This document shows, in pieces, positions 34,413 to 40,979 of a DNA stretch of 64,000 nucleotides. The notes beneath the pieces were generated by a model. It was not told where the DNA came from. It did no database searches and was given only the letters and a program-made list of their open reading frames with translations. The translations under genes were made by a program, and so were the position numbers. This DNA comes from Acidovorax sp. Leaf78 (lineage in GTDB: Bacteria; Pseudomonadota; Gammaproteobacteria; Burkholderiales; Burkholderiaceae_C), in assembly GCF_001422735.1 (NCBI RefSeq), contig NZ_LMLZ01000026.1:68247-132246 (forward strand). The letters are read 5' to 3'. Positions within the stretch are counted from its first letter, which is position 1, and each line of letters starts with the position of its first letter.

Positions 34413-36572
34413 TCAGAACCGCGTGCGCAGCGTCACCTGCAGTGCGCGGGGCGAACCGGGCAGGATCAGGTTGTCGTTGCTGCCGTGGGCGGACACGTAG
34501 TACTTGCGGTTGGCCAGGTTCTTGATGTTCACGTCCAGGTCCCACTGGCCCACCGTGTACTGCAGCGCCGCGTCGAGCGTGGTGTAGCCGGGCAGGGTGA
34601 CCAGGTTGGTCAGTGACGTGAAGCGCGCACCCACGTAGTTCACGCCGCCGCCCGCGCGCAGGCCGTGGCCCAGGTCCTTCATGGCCCACAAAAATGCCGA
34701 GTTGCGCGGCGTGAGTGCAGCCACCTTGCCCTGCGCCGCGATGGCCGCCGTGGGCAGCTGCAGCGAGCCCGTGGTGGCCAGCGACCGGGTCATGCGGCCA
34801 TCAAGCCACGCGTAGCCCGCGCTCACGTCCCAGCGGTCGGGCAGGCGGCCATTGGCGGTCAGCTCCAGGCCGTTGGTGCGCTGCGTGCCCACGTTGATCT
34901 GGCGCGATGGGTTGGTCGGGTCGGTGTTCTTGATGTTGGTGCGCTCGAGGTTGAAGAGCGCGCCGGTGAAGTTCAGCCGGCCGTCCAGCACGTCGAGCTT
35001 CACGCCGATTTCCTTGTTCTCGGTGATCTCGGGCTCGGCGCCGGTGTTGTTGGCGGCCAGTGCAAAGGTCTCGGCCGAGGGCTGGAACGACTTGCTGTAC
35101 GACACGTAGTACGACAGCGCATCGCTGGGCTGCCACACCAGGCCCGCGCGGGGGCTGAACTTCTTGTCGGTGCGCGACAGGCCCGCGAGCTTGCGGTCGA
35201 ACGTGGTCTCCTGGCCGAACACGTCGTAGCGCGCGCCGACCAGCGCCTTCCACTGTGGTGCCAGCGTGATCTGGTTTTGCCAGTACAGCGCGGCAGTGTC
35301 CTGCGTGGTGTGGCTGGGGATGGCGCCGTCGGCCGCAAAGCTGGCGGCCGGGATGGCGGGGGCAGGGCGGTTGCCGGGGTTGAAGATCGGCACGCGGTCC
35401 GCGCCGCCCGAGACGGACTCGGCGCGCTTCTTTTGCTGGCCCAGCTCCACGCCCATCAGCCATTCCTGCTGGAAGCCGCCCAGCTGGTTGCGCCAGGTGA
35501 CGTCGGTCTGGTTGAAGAAGCCTTTTTCATCGCGCAGGATGAACGAGCGCGTGCGGCCCACCGTCAGGTTCACCGGGTCGGTGGTGCCGCCGGGCAGGGT
35601 GTTGTAGCGGTCGAGCGCGTAGTCGTACAGACGCGTGACGTTGCGCACCGACCAGTCGTCGTTGAAGCGGTGGTTCAGCGTGGCCGCGAACGACTGCATG
35701 GTGCTGGTGGTGGTGTCGTCCCGCGCGGCATTGCTGGAGCCGTAGTAGGTGCTGGCGGGCACGTTGACGGGCCGGCCATTGAGCGCCGGAATCCCGAAGT
35801 CCGTCAGCCGCTTGTCGCGGGCGTTGGTGTACTGCAGCAGCAGGTCGGTCTGCGCCGCGAGCTTGAGCGCGAGCGATGGAGCGAAGTTGTGGCGCTTGAC
35901 GAACTGCTGGTCGCGGTAGCTGCCCGACTCCTCCACCGCGGCGTTGATGCGAAAGGCCGCGGTGTCGCTGATGCCCACATTCACATCGGCCGTGGCGCGG
36001 CGGTAATCGAAGCTACCGAGGCCCAGCGACGCCTCGCCCGAGGTCTCGCCGAACTTGGGCTTCTTGGTCACGCGGTTGATCAGGCCGCCCGACGAGCCGC
36101 GCCCGTACAGCACGGCGGCGGGGCCCTTGAGCACTTCCACGCGCTCGATGTCGGCCAGGTCGCGGAAGTACAGCGCATCGTCGCGCACGCCGTCGACAAA
36201 CTGGTCCGCAATGGCCGTGAAGCCGCGGATCACCACCTGGTCGCGCTGGCCGTCGCCGTGGCTCATGGCCACGCCGGGCACGTTGCGCAACACGTCTTCC
36301 ATCGACCGTGCGCCCTGGTCGCGCATAAGCTGCTCGGGCACCACGTTCACGGCCTGGGGCACATCGCGCAGCGGCGCGCTGCCCTTGGTGGCCGAGGTGC
36401 TGGCGGCGGGCGAATAGCCGTCGTCGCCCGTGGTGGACTGCACCGTGACCTCGCCCAGCGTTTGCGGTGCGGTGCCGGGTGGCGGGCTCTGGGCCCACGC
36501 AGCGCTGCAGAGCGCAGCGAGCAGGGCGGCCGACAGGGGCCTGAGCGTGAGAGATCGCTGAAATGCGTGCAT
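34413..36572 (-). CDS. TonB-dependent siderophore receptor 5 (catecholate, Fiu-like)
   Basis: A 719-residue receptor. The start at 36572 (MHAFQRSLTLRPLSAALL) is chosen for GGAAAAA just upstream and a proper signal peptide to AAWAQ (~27); the frame is open to 36782. The plug has APLRDVPQAVNVVPEQLMRDQGARSMEDVLRNVPGV, then VVIRGF, YFRDLADIERVEVLKGPAAVLYGRGSSGGLINRVTKKP (anchor RGSSGGLINRVTK). This matches the Fiu/FepA-like catecholate receptor type that takes up monomeric catecholates. The barrel ends ALQVTLRTRF. First receptor of the second iron module, 314 bases downstream of the DUF3325 gene; that gap contains an 18-bp tandem repeat. Confidence 0.93.
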   Translation of the reverse strand: MHAFQRSLTLRPLSAALLAALCSAAWAQSPPPGTAPQTLGEVTVQSTTGDDGYSPAASTSATKGSAPLRDVPQAVNVVPEQLMRDQGARSMEDVLRNVPGVAMSHGDGQRDQVVIRGFTAIADQFVDGVRDDALYFRDLADIERVEVLKGPAAVLYGRGSSGGLINRVTKKPKFGETSGEASLGLGSFDYRRATADVNVGISDTAAFRINAAVEESGSYRDQQFVKRHNFAPSLALKLAAQTDLLLQYTNARDKRLTDFGIPALNGRPVNVPASTYYGSSNAARDDTTTSTMQSFAATLNHRFNDDWSVRNVTRLYDYALDRYNTLPGGTTDPVNLTVGRTRSFILRDEKGFFNQTDVTWRNQLGGFQQEWLMGVELGQQKKRAESVSGGADRVPIFNPGNRPAPAIPAASFAADGAIPSHTTQDTAALYWQNQITLAPQWKALVGARYDVFGQETTFDRKLAGLSRTDKKFSPRAGLVWQPSDALSYYVSYSKSFQPSAETFALAANNTGAEPEITENKEIGVKLDVLDGRLNFTGALFNLERTNIKNTDPTNPSRQINVGTQRTNGLELTANGRLPDRWDVSAGYAWLDGRMTRSLATTGSLQLPTAAIAAQGKVAALTPRNSAFLWAMKDLGHGLRAGGGVNYVGARFTSLTNLVTLPGYTTLDAALQYTVGQWDLDVNIKNLANRKYYVSAHGSNDNLILPGSPRALQVTLRTRF

Positions 36573-36886
36573 GATTTTTCCGTTGGTTGTGTGCGCAGCG
36601 CAGGTGAAGACAAGCTCGCGCCTCGTGCCTGGCTGGGGCCGGTGGTCGGCCTTGGCTGGGAGGTGTGCGAAGCGGTGAGAGGAAACGCGGGAGACCGAAG
36701 GGAGCGAGGAGAACGAGAAGAGCCAGAAGAACCGGAAGAGCCAGGAGAACGAGTGGCAGCGGATAACGCGGTAGACGGGCAATCGCCAGGAAGGAGGGCA
36801 GGCAGAAAGGGCCGTCGCGTTGATGCGCGGCTGCGCAGGTCTTACGGCTGCGTCAGCTGCTCAGCAACGTGCGGCGCCGTGCTCCA
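36573..36886. other. Gap between DUF3325 gene and receptor 5
   Basis: 314 bases without a gene. It includes a strongly purine-rich stretch on the plus strand (36674-36753), pyrimidine-rich in the transcript direction, with three degenerate 18-base tandem repeats (36700-36753). No promoter or terminator is recognised. Confidence 0.55.
36700..36753. repeat. Purine-rich 18-bp tandem repeat, three degenerate copies
   Basis: Copies begin at 36700, 36718 and 36736: GGGAGCGAGGAGAACGAG, AAGAGCCAGAAGAACCGG and AAGAGCCAGGAGAACGAG. Copies 2 and 3 share AAGAGCCAG, and copies 1 and 3 share AGGAGAACGAG. Located 128-181 bases upstream of receptor 5. Confidence 0.75.
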
Positions 36887-37219
36887 TCACCATCCGCCGG
36901 CCCATGCCAGCAGGCCGGCTGCCAGCGCCAGGCCCGCTGCGGGTGCCGCATGCTTCGGCTGCCAGGTCACCATGGCGGTGACGGCCACAGCCGCAACCGA
37001 GAGCGCGACCGTCCACGCTGTCACGCCCAGCGAGGCCGGTGCGTCGCCCGACGGACGCGCCGCCAGCCACAGCGAGAGCAACAGCAAAAGCCATCCGGCG
37101 CGGCGCAGGTGCAGCAGGCGGCGCGCCGTGCCCCCCTGGCCCAGGGCGTCTTCGTGGTGGCGGTCCATGCCCAGCGCGATGGCCGACCATGCGGCAAAAC
37201 ACAGCAGAAAAGCGGACAT
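36887..37219 (-). CDS. DUF3325 small membrane protein
   Basis: A 110-residue integral membrane protein with three hydrophobic helices (about 2-18, 40-58 and 65-108, the last possibly two). The opening MSAFLLCFAAWSAIALGMDRHHED and the LGWLLLLLSL-like second helix (RRAGWLLLLLSLWLAARP) are typical of DUF3325. Family members are found almost only in iron-uptake clusters with DUF3649 and PepSY proteins, as here. ATG at 37219, three bases after the PepSY stop, so co-transcribed. Molecular role unknown. Confidence 0.85.
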   Translation of the reverse strand: MSAFLLCFAAWSAIALGMDRHHEDALGQGGTARRLLHLRRAGWLLLLLSLWLAARPSGDAPASLGVTAWTVALSVAAVAVTAMVTWQPKHAAPAAGLALAAGLLAWAGGW

Positions 37220-37222
37220 GGA

Positions 37223-39043
37223 TCAGGCCCCCGTAGTGGAGACGTCGGGCGTGGCCGACAGCGCCGGTGCAGCGGGCTGCGGGGCCGATGCGTTGCCGGT
37301 TGCGGCGTGGCGCGGTGCCTGGGACACCGCCGCCCGGCCCTTGGCCACGCGCCCCGGGCGCAGCCGCCAGGACAGCCAGCACAGCAGCAGGCCCGTGGCC
37401 AGGAACGACAAGTCCATGCTGGCCCAGATCCATTCGCCCGCGGGCAGCGTGATGCCCAGGTGGGTGTGGGTGGTCAGCGCATTGATCAGCGGCAGGGCCG
37501 TCCACACCACACCCGCGGCCCCCAGCGGCACCGACCAGCCCATGCGGCTCGGCCGCACCACAGCGCACGCCAGCGCCCACAGCAGCGCGATGCCCCAGGC
37601 GCTGAAGAACCAGCCCAGCTCAGTATCGGCCCGGCCCTCGATGCCCACGGGGATCAGCCGGTTGGAGGCCACGTACACGCCACAGGCCAGCGGCAGGCCC
37701 GCCAGCGTGGCGATGTTGATGGCGGCCACCAGGCGCTCGCCGAACGGCGCCTTGGTGCGCGCTGCGGCTGCGTCCTGGCGGCCGGCTTTGGTTTGCGACA
37801 GGGCGCTGCGCTTGACGGTCCACAGCACCATGCCGGTGGCGATCATCAGGCTGCCCAGCACGCCAAAGCCGAACAGGGCCCAGCGCATGCCCGCATCGGC
37901 AAAGCGCGCTAGGTGCAGGCCGTACAGCACGCCGTAGGTCTTGGCGGCCGGGCCGGTGGGGTCGGCCTGGTCCAGCCACTGGCCGGTGGTGGCGTCGAAC
38001 AATAGGCGCGGCGGGCGGTACTGCAGGCGGTCACCCTCGTGGCGCGTGACCTCGACCACTGCGCGGCCCTTGGCATCGCGGCGCGCCTGCACGCTGCCGA
38101 TGCGCCCGCCGTCCCAGCGGGTGCGGGCCTCCTGAAGGATGGGCTGCAGCGCGATGGCGGGCAGGGGTTCCACCTTGTCGCCCGCGCCGCGGCGGGGGCG
38201 GCTCTCGGCCTTCTCGCCCTGCAGGTCGGCAAAGTACGCGTTGGAGTCCACGCCTTTTTCATTCTTGTACGTGGTGGCGATGCCGGCGGGCATGTACAGC
38301 GTGTGGAAGATCATCAGCCCGCTGAAGGTGATCATCAAATAGAACGGCAGCACCAGCACGCCGGTGACGTTGTGCGCGTCCAGCCAGGCACGCTGCCCGC
38401 CCTTGGTGGGGCGGAAGGTGAAGAAGTCCTTGAAGATGCGGCGGTGCGTGATCACACCCGTGATCAGCGCGACGAACATCAGCATCGTGGCCACGCCCAC
38501 CACCCAGCGGCCTTCGAGGGTCCAGCGGCCCTTCTGGGCCGTGCGCAGCTCGAAGTGGAAGCGGTAGAAGAAGTCCCCGCCCATGGTCTGGCGCGCCTCG
38601 ATGGCTTCGCCTGTCTGTGGGTTCATGCGAAGCGTCTCGAACCGGCCATTGCCGGTGCCGCGCCACAGCAGGTTGACGGCGGGGTCGCGCTCGTCCGGCA
38701 GGTGCATGATCCACTGCGTGACCTCGGGCGACTTGCGCACCAGCGCATCCAGCGACTTCTGGGCCACCTGCGCATCCGCCGCGGGCAGGCCGTGCATCTC
38801 GGGGCGCATCCACAGGTTGAACTCGTTCTTGAAGAACGACAGCGTGCCGGTGAGGAAGATCGCAAACAGCAGCCAGCCCAGGATCAGCCCGGCCCAGGTG
38901 TGCAGCCACGACATCGCCTGGCGAAAGCCCTCGCGGTCGTTGGGTGTCCTGGCGGCTTTGGCCTTGGCGTTCACAGTAGCCGCCGTGGGCGTGCCCGCTG
39001 CAATGTCTGCGGACGCGTCGGGTGTCAGTGTGGTGGTGTTCAT
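37223..39043 (-). CDS. PepSY domain inner-membrane protein (PiuB-like)
   Basis: A 606-residue PepSY-TM protein. Its ATG at 39043 overlaps the DUF3649 stop by four bases. Helix 1 (~45-68, MSWLHTWAGLILGWLLFAIFLTGTLSFF) follows an N-terminal Ala/Thr-rich tail. Other helices lie near 185-205, 235-260, 395-420, 450-475, 490-515 and 535-570. Membrane-adjacent His residues (SWLHTWAG, RFHFEL, DAHNVTG, GLHLARF) match the pattern proposed for heme-binding ferric-siderophore reductases. It is longer than the PepSY protein of the first module because of an extra C-terminal membrane region. Second gene of the DUF3649-PepSY-DUF3325 operon. Confidence 0.9.
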   Translation of the reverse strand: MNTTTLTPDASADIAAGTPTAATVNAKAKAARTPNDREGFRQAMSWLHTWAGLILGWLLFAIFLTGTLSFFKNEFNLWMRPEMHGLPAADAQVAQKSLDALVRKSPEVTQWIMHLPDERDPAVNLLWRGTGNGRFETLRMNPQTGEAIEARQTMGGDFFYRFHFELRTAQKGRWTLEGRWVVGVATMLMFVALITGVITHRRIFKDFFTFRPTKGGQRAWLDAHNVTGVLVLPFYLMITFSGLMIFHTLYMPAGIATTYKNEKGVDSNAYFADLQGEKAESRPRRGAGDKVEPLPAIALQPILQEARTRWDGGRIGSVQARRDAKGRAVVEVTRHEGDRLQYRPPRLLFDATTGQWLDQADPTGPAAKTYGVLYGLHLARFADAGMRWALFGFGVLGSLMIATGMVLWTVKRSALSQTKAGRQDAAAARTKAPFGERLVAAINIATLAGLPLACGVYVASNRLIPVGIEGRADTELGWFFSAWGIALLWALACAVVRPSRMGWSVPLGAAGVVWTALPLINALTTHTHLGITLPAGEWIWASMDLSFLATGLLLCWLSWRLRPGRVAKGRAAVSQAPRHAATGNASAPQPAAPALSATPDVSTTGA

Positions 39044-39348
39044 GCGGCGGCCTTCATCCATTGCGGCGCCATGGCGCAGGCGCCCAGCACCAGCGCTGGC
39101 AGCAGCGTGCCCGCCCAGGCTCCCAGGGCGGTGCGGGCATAGAACGCCCAGCCCGCGGCCATGGCGTAGGCCAGCCAGGCCAGCATGGTGGCGGTGAGCA
39201 CGGCTTCCACCCGCGGCATGAACTGCGCCAGCCCCAGCGACAACGCCGCCGCGAACCCCGCCGCCAGCGCATAGCCGCCGCCAATGGCCGCCACAGCGCG
39301 AGAGGTGATGGCCAGCCGGTAGCGCCAATCGACGCGCGCGGCCTTCAT
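39040..39348 (-). CDS. DUF3649 small membrane protein
   Basis: A 102-residue membrane protein with three predicted helices (about 15-40, 48-70 and 76-95) and the RYRLAITSRAVAAIGGGYALAA opening typical of DUF3649. Start at 39348. It overlaps the following PepSY gene by four bases, so expression is coupled. The family occurs with TonB-dependent receptors and PepSY proteins in Proteobacteria; its function is not established. It is the first gene of the second iron module. Confidence 0.85.
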   Translation of the reverse strand: MKAARVDWRYRLAITSRAVAAIGGGYALAAGFAAALSLGLAQFMPRVEAVLTATMLAWLAYAMAAGWAFYARTALGAWAGTLLPALVLGACAMAPQWMKAAA

Positions 39349-39399
39349 GGCGTGCCTGCCGCAGGTCGGCAGCGGGCCAGCGGTGATCCCATCGGTGGG

Positions 39400-39426
39400 G
39401 ACGAAGGCGACGAAGGCGACGAAGGG
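39400..39426. repeat. 9-bp tandem repeat, three copies
   Basis: GACGAAGGC, GACGAAGGC, GACGAAGGG in direct succession, 52 bases upstream of the DUF3649 start in the transcript leader of the second iron module. Confidence 0.8.
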
Positions 39427-39649
39427 GAGGCCCCGGGCAGGCAGGGGCTGGCGGTGCGGCGCAGCATCAGGGATGGCTCCAGGCAGGTTTGCAGGCGAAA
39501 ACGGTCAAACGCTGGCTGCAGCGGCGGGGCGGCAAGGCCCCGGCTGACTGGCTGGCTGGTGTTCAGGAGATTCAGGCCAGCGTGCGGCGATCACTGGATG
39601 CCCATGGCCTGAGCATCAGGCGGGCGTCGCAGGGGTCAACGCTGGTCGT

Positions 39650-39690
39650 AAGAACGCATTCTACTTTTGTTGAGAAGCATTCGCATTCGT
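39650..39690 (-). promoter_or_regulatory. Possible Fur-like site for the second iron module
   Basis: An AT-rich patch with two partial Fur-type inverted repeats: AGAA-CGCA-TTCT, and TGAGAA-GCA-TTCGCA with one mismatch between arms. It lies about 300 bases upstream of the DUF3649 gene. Weaker than the sites at 29577 and 45969. Confidence 0.4.
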
Positions 39691-39799
39691 TGGGTCCAGA
39701 CTTTTGCTGTCTTGATGTGCGGTTGCAACATTCTGTGACGCGGTCGCGTGTCTTTGGGGGCATGGCCGGCCCCCTTAGCAATCTACTGGGGCCCAAATA

Positions 39800-40156
39800 T
39801 CAGGCGACAGGCTCGTTCTCCGGCAGCAAGCCTCTGTCACCGAAAACGGAAAATGCGGCAGCTGCTGAAGCTTTGACGCTGGACCACCTCACCCCATCTT
39901 CGGGCCGCAAAAATTGAGGCGTAACTTTGCAAAACTCGTCTATATCGGCTTGAACCCGAGACAGTGCGTTCAACTCACGCAGCGTAAAAGCCGGGGCGCC
40001 GAAACTTTCAGCCACAGGCGCGTCGTTGGTCCAATCGCTCCATTGATTGACAAGCTCTGCCAGATCCTCGTCTTTGTCTGCGTGCGCAGCCGCTCCCAGC
40101 CATTCGAACAGGCGGTTGCGTATGCGTTGTGCTACGAGCTGGTGGGACGCTTGCAT
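39800..40156 (-). CDS. Hypothetical 118-aa protein
   Basis: An acidic, soluble, apparently helical protein of 118 residues (opening MQASHQLVAQRIRNRLFEWL, then DEDLAELVNQWSDW and FTLRELNALSRVQADIDEFC). No signal peptide or membrane segment. The composition and the absence of a better frame on the other strand support a real gene. The ATG at 40156 has no clear ribosome site. It lies downstream of bacterioferritin on the same strand, beyond the bfr terminator. I do not recognise the family and infer no function. Confidence 0.6.
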   Translation of the reverse strand: MQASHQLVAQRIRNRLFEWLGAAAHADKDEDLAELVNQWSDWTNDAPVAESFGAPAFTLRELNALSRVQADIDEFCKVTPQFLRPEDGVRWSSVKASAAAAFSVFGDRGLLPENEPVA

Positions 40157-40194
40157 AAGTCAGGAGCCTAACGAAAAAACTTGGTTGAGCAGGC

Positions 40195-40222
40195 ACAAAA
40201 AAACGGGCCGAAGCCCGTTTTC
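40195..40222 (-). terminator. Rho-independent terminator of bfr
   Basis: On the minus strand AACGGGC-TTCG-GCCCGTT followed by TTTTT: a UUCG-capped stem with a U-run, 64 bases after the bacterioferritin stop. Confidence 0.9.
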
Positions 40223-40285
40223 CTGATTTCTTCTTTGCTTTTTTCGTGGAGCGCTCTGAGAAAACTGAAGTCTTTGAGGTCTTGC

Positions 40286-40762
40286 TTACTCTGCCTCGCC
40301 CATCTGGGATTGCAGGTAGTTTTGCAGGCCGACCTTGTCGATCAGGTCGATCTGGGTTTCCAGGAAGTCGATGTGCTCTTCCGTGTCGTCCAGGATCTTT
40401 TGCAGCAGGTCGCGGGAGACATAGTCGCGCACCGTTTCGCAGTGGGCAATGCCTTCCTTGATCGTCGCCTGGGCGCCTTGTTCGGAGCGCAGGTCGCAGG
40501 CCAGGATCTCCGGCACGTCTTCGCCGACTTGCAGCTTGGCGAGGTCCTGCAGGTTGGGCAGGCCGTCCAGCGTGAAGATGCGGTCCATGAGCCAGTCGGC
40601 ATGCTTCATCTCACCGATGGATTCCGAATACTCCTTCTTGGCCAGCTTGTCGAAGCCCCAGTGCTTGAGCATGCGGTAGTGCAGGAAGTACTGGTTGATG
40701 GCAGTGAGTTCGTTCTTCAGCTGGGCCTGCAGATGGCCAATGACCTGTGCGTCACCTTTCAT
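40286..40762 (-). CDS. bfr: Bacterioferritin
   Basis: A 158-residue heme-containing ferritin, same length as E. coli Bfr, storing ferric iron in a 24-mer shell. Start at 40762 with AAGGAG 8-13 bases upstream. Heme ligand Met52 is present. Ferroxidase residues Glu18, Glu51, His54, Glu94 and His130 are present. At position 127, where E. coli and Pseudomonas proteins have a bridging Glu, the codon is ACG (Thr; 40382-40384), while Glu128 and Glu129 follow. The alignment is gap-free. Neighbouring the iron modules fits an iron-storage role. No Fur box is evident directly upstream. Confidence 0.95.
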   Translation of the reverse strand: MKGDAQVIGHLQAQLKNELTAINQYFLHYRMLKHWGFDKLAKKEYSESIGEMKHADWLMDRIFTLDGLPNLQDLAKLQVGEDVPEILACDLRSEQGAQATIKEGIAHCETVRDYVSRDLLQKILDDTEEHIDFLETQIDLIDKVGLQNYLQSQMGEAE

Positions 40763-40888
40763 GGGGACTCCTTGTTTGTTCTGTGGATTCGGGCCCGATT
40801 GTCGTGACCTCGATCAATCACCGCAAGCCAAACCCCTGTGTCTTCGCTCTGTCTGCGTGTGATGCTGAGTTGTGTTCGCATCTGCAAG

Positions 40889-40928
40889 GCAAAAAAAGGC
40901 TGGCCGCCCTCTGGCAACCAGCCTTTCA
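40889..40928 (-). terminator. Rho-independent terminator
   Basis: On the minus strand AAAGGCTGG pairs with CCAGCCTTT around a 14-base loop and runs into TTTTTTT. It ends the lipoprotein gene at 40980. Confidence 0.88.
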
Positions 40929-40979
40929 CGGCGCATGGCGCGCCGGTTGTCCTCACGCAGGCATCAAGCCATCACGCGC

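Larger units (their letters stand above)
39349..39799. other. Upstream region of the second iron module
   Basis: 451 bases. Contains a three-copy GACGAAGGC tandem repeat (39400-39426) and a weak Fur-like region (39650-39690). No convincing gene is present. Confidence 0.5.
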
